64,000 nucleotides of DNA from Ideonella sp. (GCA_016721465.1 JADKIA010000004.1:248001-312000), one strand, 5' to 3'. Shown: positions 42,415-51,141, counted from the first letter of the stretch. The notes: generated by a model not told the origin, from the sequence alone. Program-made: numbers and translations.

Positions 42415-43691
42415 GCCATGGCCTCCCGCGCCTTGGTCTCGCGTTCGATTTCTTCCTGGATGTGGCCCCAGACCACCCCGAAACTTCGGCGCACCCATTC
42501 GAACAACGCCGCACCCGCCAACAGCACCGCCACGGCGCCTGCCCAGGTGCCCGCCGCGGAGGCGTCCAGCGTGAGACCCAGGAATGGCAGCTTGGGGCCC
42601 AAGGCCGCATTGAGTTGCAGGTGGTAGAGCATCTCGATCATCGCCGCCACGCCGGCCAGGGCCAGCAGGCCGGCCAGCGTCAAGCCCACATAGTGCAGCG
42701 CCACGCGCCCGAGCTTGCCGTGCAGGGCCACGCGCAGGTTCATCATGATCAGGCTGGCGATGCCGCCGGGCGCGTACATCACCATCAGCAGGAACACCAG
42801 GCCCAGGTACAGCAGCCAGGCCTTGGTCAGCTCGGACAGCAGCACCAGCGCAATCACCATCAGCACCGCGCCGATGATGGGGCCGAAGAAGAACATGCCG
42901 CCACCCAGGAACACGAACAGCAGGTAGGCCCCCGAGCGCGCCGCACCCACGACTTCGGCGGTGACGATCTCGAAGTTCAGCGCCGCCAAGCCGCCCGAGA
43001 TGCCGGCAAAGAAGCCCGAGATCATGAAGGCCATGTAGCGCACCCGTTGCGTGCTGTAGCCGATGAACTCCACGCGCTCCGGGTTGTCGCGCACCGCATT
43101 GAGCATGCGGCCCAACGGCGTGAGCGTCAGTGCGTACATGGCGGCCGTGCAGACGAAGCAATACACCGCAATCAGGTAGTAGAGCTGGATCTGCGGGCCA
43201 AAGGTGATGCCGGCCACCGCCTGCCCCACCACCCGATTGCCCGACACACCACCCTCGCCGCCGAAGAACTCGGGAATCATCAGCGACATCGACCACACCA
43301 GCTCGCCCACCCCCATGGTGATCATTGCAAAGGTGGTGCCCGATTTCTTGGTGGTCACCCAACCGAGCAACGCCGCGAAGAACAGGCCCGACAGCCCACC
43401 CACCAAGGGCACCAGGCTCACCGGCAGCGAGAGCCTGCCGGCGCTGACCAGATTGAGCGCATGGATGGCCAGGAAGGAGCCCAGCCCGCTGTACACCGCG
43501 TGGCCGAAACTGAGCATGCCGCCCTGCCCCAGCAGGATGTTGTAGGCCAGGCAGACGATGATCGCGATGCCGATCTGCGACAGCATGGTCTGCGCGAAGC
43601 CACTGGTCCACAGCAGTGGGGCGACGGCCATCACGAGCCCGAAGCCACCCCAGACGAGCCAGGCTCCACGTGTCTTGTCGTTGGCAGCCAT
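42411..43691 (-). CDS. livM: branched-chain-type ABC transporter permease LivM, C-terminally extended
   Basis: A permease subunit of 426 residues, about 80-100 longer than most LivM. The core (AYNILLGQGGMLSFGHAVYSG near residues 45-65, GVGELVWSMSLM, FAGISGGLAALNF) is normal. After the usual end (MYAPGGIASLIMMNLR) come two more hydrophobic segments (VGLTLAGLLALAGVAAMIEML and AGAVAVLLAGAALFEWV) and a charged tail (EEIERETKAREAMA). The ATG at 43691 has GGAGG at good spacing; the ATG at 43697 directly abuts the GGAGGG and is less likely. Its first codons lie next to the livH stop. Confidence 0.93.
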   Translation of the reverse strand: MAANDKTRGAWLVWGGFGLVMAVAPLLWTSGFAQTMLSQIGIAIIVCLAYNILLGQGGMLSFGHAVYSGLGSFLAIHALNLVSAGRLSLPVSLVPLVGGLSGLFFAALLGWVTTKKSGTTFAMITMGVGELVWSMSLMIPEFFGGEGGVSGNRVVGQAVAGITFGPQIQLYYLIAVYCFVCTAAMYALTLTPLGRMLNAVRDNPERVEFIGYSTQRVRYMAFMISGFFAGISGGLAALNFEIVTAEVVGAARSGAYLLFVFLGGGMFFFGPIIGAVLMVIALVLLSELTKAWLLYLGLVFLLMVMYAPGGIASLIMMNLRVALHGKLGRVALHYVGLTLAGLLALAGVAAMIEMLYHLQLNAALGPKLPFLGLTLDASAAGTWAGAVAVLLAGAALFEWVRRSFGVVWGHIQEEIERETKAREAMA

Positions 43692-43693
43692 GC

Positions 43694-44707
43694 TCATCCC
43701 TCCCGGGTGCCCAGCAAGCCCTTGGGCCGGAAGATCAGGATCAGCACCAACAGCAGATAGGGCAGGATCGGGGCGGCCTGCGCCAGCGTGATGCGCAGCA
43801 GCGGCCAGCCGGGTGTCTGCGGCCCGATGTGGCCACCAAAGCGGTTGACCGCATCGGCCAGCGACGCATCCACCGTGAGCGGCAGTGTCTGCAGCAGGCC
43901 GATCAGCAGCGAGGCCACGAAGGCGCCTGCGAGGGAACCCATGCCACCCACCACCACCACCACGAAGATGATCGAGCCCACCACGGCCGCCATGGCCGGC
44001 TCGGTCACGAAGGTGACGCCACCGATCACGCCGGCCAGGCCCGCCAACGCACAGCCGCTGCCAAAGACCAGCATGAACACCCGCGGCACGTTGTGGCCCA
44101 GCGCCTCGACCATCTCGGGGTGGGTGAGCGAGGCCTGAATGACCAGGCCCACCCGGGTGCGCGTGAGCAGCAACCACAGCGCCACGAGCATGGCCAGCGC
44201 CACCAGCATCATGAAGGCCCGGGTCATCGGAAAACGCGAACACTGCGCCGCCTGACACAGGGCATCCGACGCTGCGCCGAGCACCAGCGACAGGCCACCG
44301 CCACGCTGCACCAGGGTGAAGGCCGGGCCCTGCAGCAGGGCCGGCGGATCGAACTGCAGCGGCGTGCGGCCCCAGATCAGTTGCACCACCTCCAACGCGA
44401 CATAGCTCAGGCCAAAGGTGATCAGCAATTCGGGCACGTGGCCGAACTTGTGCACACGCCGAAGCGAGGTCCGCTCGAACAGGGCGCCCAACACGCCGAC
44501 GGCCAATGGCGCGACCAGCAAGGCGGGCCAGAACCCCAGCACGCCGGTCAGCGTGTACGCGACATAGGCGCCGATCATGTAGAAACTGGCGTGAGCGAAA
44601 TTCAGCACGCCCATCATGCTGAAGATCAGCGTCAGGCCCGAACTGAGCATGAACAGCAGCAGGCCGGAGCTGACGCCGTTCAAGATGTTGATGAGGATCT
44701 GGTCCAC
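43694..44707 (-). CDS. livH: branched-chain-type ABC transporter permease LivH
   Basis: A permease subunit of 337 residues with eight or more membrane helices. LivH hallmarks are LNGVSSGLLLFMLSSGLTLIF at the N-terminus, MGVLNFAHASFYMIGAYVAY, and GGMGSLAGAFVASLLIGLLQTL. The segment around residues 125-155 (QRGGGLSLVLGAASDALCQAAQC) is longer than in E. coli LivH. It lies 153 bases downstream of livK and overlaps the livM start region. Confidence 0.94.
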   Translation of the reverse strand: MDQILINILNGVSSGLLLFMLSSGLTLIFSMMGVLNFAHASFYMIGAYVAYTLTGVLGFWPALLVAPLAVGVLGALFERTSLRRVHKFGHVPELLITFGLSYVALEVVQLIWGRTPLQFDPPALLQGPAFTLVQRGGGLSLVLGAASDALCQAAQCSRFPMTRAFMMLVALAMLVALWLLLTRTRVGLVIQASLTHPEMVEALGHNVPRVFMLVFGSGCALAGLAGVIGGVTFVTEPAMAAVVGSIIFVVVVVGGMGSLAGAFVASLLIGLLQTLPLTVDASLADAVNRFGGHIGPQTPGWPLLRITLAQAAPILPYLLLVLILIFRPKGLLGTREG

Positions 44708-44860
44708 GGCAGCCCGCTCAAGAATTGGCCCGACCGAGACTGAGCTGGGTCGAAGTCCGTTGCGAGCGCACCGAGCTTGGTTCGAGCAGCGCAGCCGTAC
44801 ACCCGTACGGCGAGCAGCACAGGACCGAGATCGGTGCGCGCAGCAGGAAAGCGGCCCGGC
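44708..44860 (-). other. livK-livH spacer with inverted repeats
   Basis: A 153-bp spacer. GCCGTAC and GTACGGC form a 7-bp hairpin with a 4-base loop at 44794-44811. Shorter palindromes such as ACCGAGATCGGT lie near by, and there is no T run. Such a structure may protect the livK message or lower livHMGF levels. The low-complexity, rearranged look also fits a dispersed intergenic repeat. Confidence 0.4.
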
Positions 44861-46099
44861 TCAGGGGCGCTTCATCTGGCACGACGTGGGCGTCGAGGCC
44901 ACGAAGGGCTCGTAGTACTTCATCGTCTGGAAGTTGTAGCCCGTGTTCTCCACCGAGTAGGGGTGCTTGGCATCGGCCTTCTTCCACACCGACACGTACA
45001 GACCCTGCTGCAACTGGTGATCGGCCTTGCGCATCTCGACTTCGCCGGCGAAGCTCTTGAACTTCAGGCCCTCCATCACCTTGGCCACCTTCACCGGGTC
45101 GGTGCTCTTGGCCTGTGCCATCGCGGTACCGAGCAGGTTGTACACATGGTGCACCGCCAGCGTGTAGTAGTCGTCGTTGAATTTGGCCTTGAACGCATCC
45201 GCCAGTTTGCCCACCTCACCCGGCATGTTGCTGTCGGCGTAGGCCACCATGTAGACGCGGCCGGCCGCGCCGGCGCCCAGCGCCGAGGGCGTGCCACTGA
45301 CACTGGCGTAGTAGGTGAGGAACTTGACGTTCAGACCAGCATCGTTGGCCGCCTTGACCAGCAGCGTGAGGTCGGAACCCCAGTTGCCCGTGAGCACCGT
45401 GTCGGCGCCGGAGGCCTTGATCTTGGCCACGTAAGGCGCAAAGTCACGCACCGAGGCCAAGGGGTGCAGGTCATCGCCGACGAACTGCACGTCGGGCCGC
45501 TTGCGCGCCATGATTTCCTTGGCATAGCGCGACACCTGCTGGCCATGGGCGTAGTTCTGGTTGATCAGGTAGACCTTCTTGATGTCGGCCTGGTCCTTCA
45601 TCCACGTGGTCAGCGCCTCCATCTTCATCGACGTATCGGCATCCAGGCGGAAGTGCCAGTAGCTGCACTTGCTGTTGGTCAAGTCGGGGTCCACGGCCGC
45701 GTAGTTGAGGTAGACCAGCTCCTTGCCCGGATTGCGCTCGTTGTGCTTGGCCACGGCGTCCATGATGGCCAGCGCGGCGCCCGAGCCGTTGCCCTGCACC
45801 ACGTAGCGCACGCCCTGGTCGATCATCGACTTGACCGCGTTGGTGCTCTCCTGCGGGCTGAGCTTGTTGTCGATCGGCACGATCTCGAACTTCACACCGG
45901 CTGGATTGGCCTTGTTGAAGTGTTCGGCCATGAATTGATAGCTCTTGAGCTGGTTCTGGCCCACCGGGGCCATCAGGCCCGACAGCGGATCGATCCAGCC
46001 GATCTTCACCGTCTCGCCCTTCTGGGCATGGGCGCCTGTGGCCAGGAGCAGCACACCAGTGGCAATCGACAGCTTGAGCATCGGGTTCGAGCGGTTCAT
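44861..46099 (-). CDS. livK: ABC transporter substrate-binding protein (LivK-like, periplasmic)
   Basis: The periplasmic receptor that selects the ligand. It has 412 residues; the signal peptide MNRSNPMLKLSIATGVLLLATGAHA is cleaved before QKGET. The mature type I fold starts VKIGWIDPLSGLMAPVGQNQL, with YAHGQQVSRYAKEI and NWGSDLTLLVKAANDAGL in the hinge regions, and ends SCQMKRP. It is close to the amide/branched-chain receptors that often accompany aromatic and fatty-acid catabolism genes. GGAG lies seven bases before the ATG. It is the first gene of the 14-gene minus-strand cluster. Confidence 0.94.
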   Translation of the reverse strand: MNRSNPMLKLSIATGVLLLATGAHAQKGETVKIGWIDPLSGLMAPVGQNQLKSYQFMAEHFNKANPAGVKFEIVPIDNKLSPQESTNAVKSMIDQGVRYVVQGNGSGAALAIMDAVAKHNERNPGKELVYLNYAAVDPDLTNSKCSYWHFRLDADTSMKMEALTTWMKDQADIKKVYLINQNYAHGQQVSRYAKEIMARKRPDVQFVGDDLHPLASVRDFAPYVAKIKASGADTVLTGNWGSDLTLLVKAANDAGLNVKFLTYYASVSGTPSALGAGAAGRVYMVAYADSNMPGEVGKLADAFKAKFNDDYYTLAVHHVYNLLGTAMAQAKSTDPVKVAKVMEGLKFKSFAGEVEMRKADHQLQQGLYVSVWKKADAKHPYSVENTGYNFQTMKYYEPFVASTPTSCQMKRP

Positions 46100-46180
46100 C
46101 GTGGGTCTCCAGAAATCGAGGAAAGCAGCCATGTCGGCAACGCCTTCGACAGTACCGGATCTGCCCGGGCATCGGCCACA

Positions 46181-46191
46181 GGGACTACCCC
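46181..46191 (-). promoter_or_regulatory. GGGGTAGTCCC element upstream of livK
   Basis: GGGGTAGTCCC lies 82 bases before the livK ATG on the minus strand, with GTCCC-CGTC-GGGAC just behind it. TACTGT near 46157 could be a -10. Motifs with a GGGTAGT or ACTACCC core are recognised by some LuxR-type regulators of carbon-source genes; assignment here is a guess. Confidence 0.25.
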
Positions 46192-46273
46192 ACGCAGGTC
46201 TGTCCCCGTCGGGACAATCTGCCGATGACCCTGGGCCAGGTGCCGACAATGCCGGCTGCCTACACTGCGCGCC

Positions 46274-47794
46274 ATGACCACCCTGGCCCTGGACACCCCG
46301 CCCATCACATCGGGCTCGCGCGCCGCGCCGCCCGCCGAACGCTGGACCAACCGCTTTGCCGATCTCGGCGCAGCCTTCTTCACCGAATTGAATCCTGCCA
46401 GCCTGCCCTCGCCAAGCTGGGGAGCGATCAGCCCGACCTGTGCCGCCGACCTGGGTTGGGATGCCGATTGGCTGCGCGACGAAGCCACCCAGGCCTTGCA
46501 GGTCCTCAGCGGCAACGCCCTTTGGCCGGGGATGAGGCCACTGGCCAGCGTCTACAGCGGACATCAATTCGGCCAATGGGCCGGGCAGCTGGGCGACGGC
46601 CGAGCGCTCCTGCTGGGCGAGCTGTCCACGCCCCATGGCGGGCAGGAGATTCAACTCAAGGGTGCTGGGTTGACCCCCTATTCACGCATGGGCGATGGCC
46701 GCGCCGTGCTGCGTTCCACCATCCGCGAATTCCTGTGCTCCGAGGCCATGCACGCCTTGGGTATCCCGACGACGCGGGCGCTGTGCTTCACCGCCTCTCC
46801 CCAATCCGTGCGACGGGAAACAATGGAGACGGCCGCCGTGGTGACGCGCGTGGCGCCCAGCTTCATCCGCTTTGGCCATTTCGAGCACTTCAGCCACCAC
46901 GGCCATGCGGCGCAACTCGAGGGCTTGCTGGGCTTCGTGATCCAGCACTTCTACCCCGAGTGCGCCGATGCCCCTCAACCCGCACTGGCGCTGCTGGAAG
47001 CCGTGTCACGCCGCACCGCGCGCCTGCTGGCGCAGTGGCAGGCGGTGGGTTTCTGCCATGGCGTGATGAACACCGACAACATGTCCATCCTGGGCCTGAC
47101 CATCGACTATGGCCCCTTCGGCTTCCTGGACGCGTTCGATCCGCAGCACATCTGCAACCACTCGGATCATCAAGGTCGCTATGCCTTTGCGCGCCAGCCC
47201 AGCGTCGCTTTCTGGAACCTGCATGCCCTGGCGCAGGCGCTGATGCCCGTGGCCGGTGGCGACGTGGACGCCCTGCGCACCGCCCTCGAACCCTACAAGA
47301 CCGAGTTCGCCGACGCGATGACCCAGGCCTTGCGCGACAAGCTGGGCCTGGCCACGGCCCGGCCCGACGACAGCGCCCTGGCCGACGACCTGCTTCGGCT
47401 GCTTGCCACAGACCGGGTGGACTACACGATTGCGATGCGGGCGCTGGCCGGTTTCAGCACCGCGTCCGATGCCGACAACAGCGCCGTGCGCGACCACTTC
47501 ATCGACCGCTTGGGCTTCGACGCCTGGGCCGCCCGATACCGCCTTCGACTGCAATCCGAGGGCAGCGTCGATGGCGAGCGTGCCGCACGCATGAACCGCG
47601 TCAATCCGAAATTCGTCCTGCGCACACATTTGGCCGAGACCGCCATCCGACAGGCACAGGCCGGCGATTTCGGTGAAGTTGAACGGCTGTTGAAAGTTCT
47701 GCTGCGCCCGTTCGACGAACAACCCGAGGCCGCCCCCTATGCGGCCTTGCCACCCGACTGGGCCCGGCAACTCGAGGTGTCCTGCTCATCATGA
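46274..47794 (+). CDS. selO: protein adenylyltransferase SelO (YdiU family)
   Basis: SelO is a pseudokinase-fold enzyme that transfers AMP from ATP to Ser/Thr/Tyr of other proteins and takes part in redox stress responses. It has 506 residues. The inverted-nucleotide site is intact: EIQLKGAGLTPYSRMGDGRAVLRST (catalytic Lys and Arg near 130-150) and the metal-binding CHGVMNTDNMSILGLTIDYGPFGF (Asn/Asp near 257-280). The C-terminal CSS keeps a Cys where animal SelO has selenocysteine. It overlaps msrB by four bases. Confidence 0.95.
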   Translation: MTTLALDTPPITSGSRAAPPAERWTNRFADLGAAFFTELNPASLPSPSWGAISPTCAADLGWDADWLRDEATQALQVLSGNALWPGMRPLASVYSGHQFGQWAGQLGDGRALLLGELSTPHGGQEIQLKGAGLTPYSRMGDGRAVLRSTIREFLCSEAMHALGIPTTRALCFTASPQSVRRETMETAAVVTRVAPSFIRFGHFEHFSHHGHAAQLEGLLGFVIQHFYPECADAPQPALALLEAVSRRTARLLAQWQAVGFCHGVMNTDNMSILGLTIDYGPFGFLDAFDPQHICNHSDHQGRYAFARQPSVAFWNLHALAQALMPVAGGDVDALRTALEPYKTEFADAMTQALRDKLGLATARPDDSALADDLLRLLATDRVDYTIAMRALAGFSTASDADNSAVRDHFIDRLGFDAWAARYRLRLQSEGSVDGERAARMNRVNPKFVLRTHLAETAIRQAQAGDFGEVERLLKVLLRPFDEQPEAAPYAALPPDWARQLEVSCSS

Positions 47795-48246
47795 ATCCGC
47801 TGCGCAAAGCCATGTCATCACCCTCTCATTCCCCCGACCACGACGACCCGCGCTACCCCGTGCGCAAGACCGATGCCGAGTGGCGGGCGCAGCTCGACCC
47901 CACGCAGTACCAGGTGGCCCGCAGGGCGGCCACCGAGCGTGCCTTCACGGGCAAGTACTGGGACCATTGGGCCGATGGCAGCTACCGTTGCGTGGGCTGC
48001 GGCCAGGTGCTGTTCGAGAGCGGCGCCAAGTTCGACGCAGGCTGCGGCTGGCCCAGTTGGTGGAAGGAGATCGAACCGGGCCGCATCGAGCGCCTGGTGG
48101 ACGACAGCCTGGGCATGGCGCGTGTGGAAGTGCGCTGTGCCCAGTGCGGCACGCACCTGGGTCATGTCTTCGACGATGGCCCGGAGCCTTCGGGCGAACG
48201 CTATTGCATCAATTCGGCCGCGATCGACTTCGATCCAGGCCGCTGA
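47791..48246 (+). CDS. msrB: peptide-methionine (R)-S-oxide reductase
   Basis: MsrB reduces methionine-R-sulfoxide in proteins. It has 151 residues: zinc Cys pairs C67/C70 and C116/C119, and the catalytic Cys139 in GERYCINSAA. The conserved GWPSWW (near 86-91) builds the substrate pocket. The start ATGA overlap with selO couples the two genes, both linked to oxidative damage. The ATG at 47791 is used, though the core starts only near residue 22; ATG at codon 8 is also possible. Confidence 0.96.
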   Translation: MNPLRKAMSSPSHSPDHDDPRYPVRKTDAEWRAQLDPTQYQVARRAATERAFTGKYWDHWADGSYRCVGCGQVLFESGAKFDAGCGWPSWWKEIEPGRIERLVDDSLGMARVEVRCAQCGTHLGHVFDDGPEPSGERYCINSAAIDFDPGR

Positions 48247-48312
48247 CTCGCGTGGGCTGTCCTGGCCCCTGAGCGAACACGGTGAGCGCAGCTTGGCTAC
48301 ACTGCGCCACCG

Positions 48313-48957
48313 ATGAAGATCCTGTTCGACTTCCTGCCCATCATCCTGTTCTTTGGCGCGTTCAAATACGCCGAAGGCCACAAGGACTGGGCCGCCGACT
48401 TTGCCAGCCGTCACTTCGGTGCCATCGTGGCCGGCGGACAAGTCGGCGCCAACGAGGCGCCGGTGCTGCTGGCCACGGTGGTGGTGATCTTCGCGACGCT
48501 GGCGCAGGTGGCATGGCTCAAGGCCCGCGGCAAGAAGGTGGACCTGATGCTGTGGATCAGCCTGGTGCTGGTGGTGGTGCTCGGTGGCCTGACCATCTGG
48601 TTCCACAACGAGACCTTCATCAAGTGGAAGCCCAGTGGCCTGTACTGGGCCATGGGTCTGGCCTTCTGGATCAGCCAGGCTTTCTTTGGCCGCAGCCTGC
48701 TGCGCCTGATGATGGGCGATCAGTTGCAACTGCCCGATGCCGTGTGGCGCCATCTCAACTTCGCCTGGATCGCGTTCTTCGCGATGATGGGGCTGCTCAA
48801 CCTTTGGGTGGCCTACAGCTTCGACACCGCGACCTGGGTGAATTTCAAGCTGTTCGGCGGCATCGGTCTGATGTTCGTGTTCGTCTTTGTGCAAGGCTTC
48901 TACATCAGCAAATACCTGCCGGAAGAGTCCGGGCCCGACGAGACGCCCAAGGCCTGA
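48313..48957 (+). CDS. yciB: inner membrane-spanning protein YciB (septation protein A)
   Basis: A polytopic inner-membrane protein linked to cell division and envelope synthesis. It has 214 residues with five to six helices; the family start MKILFDFLPIILFFGAFKYA, the central LTIWFHNETFIKWKPSGLYW and the late ALFFAMMGLLNLWVAY-type helix (here WIAFFAMMGLLNLWVAYSF) are clear. The order yciB-bolA-parvulin is common in Burkholderiales. It starts 66 bases after msrB. Confidence 0.96.
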   Translation: MKILFDFLPIILFFGAFKYAEGHKDWAADFASRHFGAIVAGGQVGANEAPVLLATVVVIFATLAQVAWLKARGKKVDLMLWISLVLVVVLGGLTIWFHNETFIKWKPSGLYWAMGLAFWISQAFFGRSLLRLMMGDQLQLPDAVWRHLNFAWIAFFAMMGLLNLWVAYSFDTATWVNFKLFGGIGLMFVFVFVQGFYISKYLPEESGPDETPKA

Positions 48958-48979
48958 GCCCCACGATGGCCCCCTGCCC

Positions 48980-49249
48980 ATGTCCGTGACTGCCACCCAG
49001 ATTGAGCAGGCCCTGCGCGACGAGATCGCGCCGCTCGACTCGCTGCAGGTCATCAACGAAAGCCATTTGCACGCCGGCCATGCCGGGGCGGGTGAAGGCT
49101 CGCATTGGCGGGTGCGGTTCACCAGTCCATGCTGCGCCGGATTGGCCCGCGTGGCGCGACATCGCCTCGTGTATGATGCCCTGCGCTCGGTGATCCCACT
49201 GGGCATCCACGCCTTGGCCATCGAGGCCCGGGCACCGGACGAGCGCTGA
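48980..49249 (+). CDS. bolA: BolA family protein
   Basis: BolA-like proteins work with monothiol glutaredoxins in iron-sulfur cluster handling and stress morphology. It has 89 residues. The start MSVTATQIEQALRDEI at 48980 gives the usual length. Features are LQVINESHLHAGHAG (with conserved His) and the helix-turn-helix-like RHRLVYDALRSVIPLGIHALAIEA. It starts 22 bases behind yciB and precedes the parvulin gene by 98 bases. Confidence 0.93.
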   Translation: MSVTATQIEQALRDEIAPLDSLQVINESHLHAGHAGAGEGSHWRVRFTSPCCAGLARVARHRLVYDALRSVIPLGIHALAIEARAPDER

Positions 49250-49347
49250 TTCCACCGCATCAGCGCAACCTGCTTCATCGCTGCGGCACGGCCCCAACGG
49301 CCGGCACGAACCAGCCGCTGTCACCCCGCCGAAAGATCCCCCCCGCC

Positions 49348-50157
49348 ATGATTCGCAAGACCCCTGCCATTCGTCTGGCCATCAGTGCCGCCGCCGTTGC
49401 CCTGATGCTCCCGCTGGCCGCCCTGGCCCAGAACATCGCCATCGTCAACGGCAAAGCCGTGCCCAAGGCACGCGCCGATCTGCTCCTGCAGCAAGCCCAA
49501 CGTTCGGGCCAGCAAGTGACACCAGAAATGGAGGCGCAGGCCAAGGAGCAGGTGGTGCTGCGCGAGATCTTTGCGCAAGAGGCCGAGAAGCGCGGCATCG
49601 CCGCCACGGCCGACTACAAGTCGCAGATGGAACTGGCTCGCCAGAGCATCCTCATCCGCGAGTTGTTCGAGGACTTCAAGAAGAAGAACCCGGTCTCCGA
49701 TGCCGACGCCAAGGCCGAGTACGAGAAGTTCAAGGCCCAGTCTTCTGGCACTGAATACCGCGCGCGCCACATCCTGGTCGAGCAGGAAGAGGACGCCAAG
49801 GCCTTGATTGCGCAGATCAAGGGCGGCGCCAAGTTCGAGGACCTCGCCAAGGCCAAGTCCAAGGACCCAGGCTCCGGCCAGAACGGCGGCGACCTGGACT
49901 TCGCCAAGCCCGACAGCTACGTGCCGGAGTTCAGCAAGGCCATGGTGGCGCTGAAGAAGGGCGAGATGACCGACGCGCCCGTGAAGAGCCAGTTTGGCTG
50001 GCACATCATCAAGCTCGATGACACGCGCGAAGCGCAGTTCCCCGAGTTCGACACGGTCAAGGGCCAGATCATTCAGCGCCAGCAGCAGATGAAGCTGCAG
50101 CAGTACCAGGAAAGCCTGCGCAAGGGCGCGAAGACGGACTACAAGTTCGCCCAATGA
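49348..50157 (+). CDS. periplasmic peptidylprolyl isomerase (PpiC/parvulin type)
   Basis: A 269-residue folding helper. The signal peptide runs to about residue 27 (LMLPLAALAQ). An N-terminal SurA-like chaperone region (28-130) is followed by the parvulin domain (135-235: YRARHILVEQEEDAKALIAQI, FEDLAKAKSKDPGSGQNGGDLDF, SQFGWHIIKLDD) with the conserved His and Phe residues. The tail is Gln/Lys-rich. It resembles the Burkholderia/Bordetella parvulins such as Par27. A terminator follows at 50203. Confidence 0.94.
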   Translation: MIRKTPAIRLAISAAAVALMLPLAALAQNIAIVNGKAVPKARADLLLQQAQRSGQQVTPEMEAQAKEQVVLREIFAQEAEKRGIAATADYKSQMELARQSILIRELFEDFKKKNPVSDADAKAEYEKFKAQSSGTEYRARHILVEQEEDAKALIAQIKGGAKFEDLAKAKSKDPGSGQNGGDLDFAKPDSYVPEFSKAMVALKKGEMTDAPVKSQFGWHIIKLDDTREAQFPEFDTVKGQIIQRQQQMKLQQYQESLRKGAKTDYKFAQ

Positions 50158-50202
50158 CCGCCTGAGGCGGCCCCGCCGCCTCGCCGTGCGGGCATGAGGA
50201 TC

Positions 50203-50223
50203 AAGGGCGCCAGTGGCGCCCTT
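50203..50223 (+). terminator. intrinsic terminator after the parvulin gene
   Basis: AAGGGCGCC and GGCGCCCTT form a perfect 9-bp stem with loop AGT, followed by CCTTCTT. A second GC-rich hairpin (GAGGCGG/CCGCCTC, 50164-50182) lies between it and the stop codon. Confidence 0.7.
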
Positions 50224-50259
50224 CCTTCTTGGGGACCGCTCACGCTCGGATCATTGCAC

Positions 50260-51141
50260 TCAGATCATTGGTTTGGCGCGCGTCTCGCCCAACAGCAAGG
50301 CCGGGTCCACCATCGCGGTGTTCATGCACACGCCCCAATGCAGGTGCGGCCCGGTGACGCGGCCGGTGGCACCCACCAAGGCCAGCACCTGGCCGGCGGC
50401 CACGGCATCGCCCACCTGACAACGGATCTCGCTCAGATGGCACAGCAGCGACAACAGGCCGCCGCCGTGGTCCACCCACACCGAACGGCCGGCGAAGAAG
50501 TAGTCGCCGGTATCGATCACCTTGCCGGCCAGTGGCGACTGCACCGGTGTGCCCGTGGCTGCTGCGATGTCCATGCCGCTGTGCGGCGAGCGCGGCTGAC
50601 CGTTGAAGATGCGCCGCAGGCCGAATGAGCTGGACCGTCGGCCGGGCACAGGCGCGCGCATGATGAGCTGCTGCGGGAATGGCTCGCTGAATGTTGCCAT
50701 CACGCCGATCAGATGCTGGCGCTCGCGGGCCGCCCGTGCCGCGTTCTCGGGCGACAAGTCCACATGGCCGGGCGCCACCTTCAGGCGCTGCTCGGGATAG
50801 GGGTGCGCGCCCACCGTGTAGCCGATGCGCGCGCCGGGCTGCCCCGCGCGCGTCACCTGCACCGCCGCGGGGCCCAGCTTCGCGCCGAGTTCGATGCCCA
50901 ACAGCGCGGTCCAGGCCTCTGACCCGCCGACCACCAGCACCGGCGATCCATCGGTCGACTGGACTTCCGGCCGCTGCAGCGCAGCACCCAACGGCAGCCG
51001 CGCGATGCCGCCAGGCGCCAGTCGCTGAACCGGCCATGGGTCTGCCTCGGCCTTGGCCCCGGCGAGGCAAGGCGGCAGGGCCAGACCGCCCACCGCGCCG
51101 AGGGTGCGCAAAACCTGGCGGCGAGTGAAGCCATGGCTCAT
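50260..51141 (-). CDS. M23 family metallopeptidase (LytM domain), Tat-type signal
   Basis: A 293-residue peptidoglycan endopeptidase or amidase-activating LytM protein. The N-terminus FTRRQVLRTLGAVGGLALPP has twin Arg before a hydrophobic stretch, suggesting Tat export. The LytM domain (about 165-280) has HSGMDIAAATGTPV and the metal-binding HxH in GPHLHWGV, both intact. The N-terminal part (50-150) is a beta domain common in this Burkholderiales group. It ends the minus-strand pair with the ABC ATPase, whose stop (51142) adjoins its start. Confidence 0.93.
   Translation of the reverse strand: MSHGFTRRQVLRTLGAVGGLALPPCLAGAKAEADPWPVQRLAPGGIARLPLGAALQRPEVQSTDGSPVLVVGGSEAWTALLGIELGAKLGPAAVQVTRAGQPGARIGYTVGAHPYPEQRLKVAPGHVDLSPENAARAARERQHLIGVMATFSEPFPQQLIMRAPVPGRRSSSFGLRRIFNGQPRSPHSGMDIAAATGTPVQSPLAGKVIDTGDYFFAGRSVWVDHGGGLLSLLCHLSEIRCQVGDAVAAGQVLALVGATGRVTGPHLHWGVCMNTAMVDPALLLGETRAKPMI

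Noticed and set aside
50164..50182. GAGGCGG/CCGCCTC hairpin as terminator of the parvulin gene
   Set aside because: It has no T run. The stem at 50203-50223 is followed by a pyrimidine tract and fits better.
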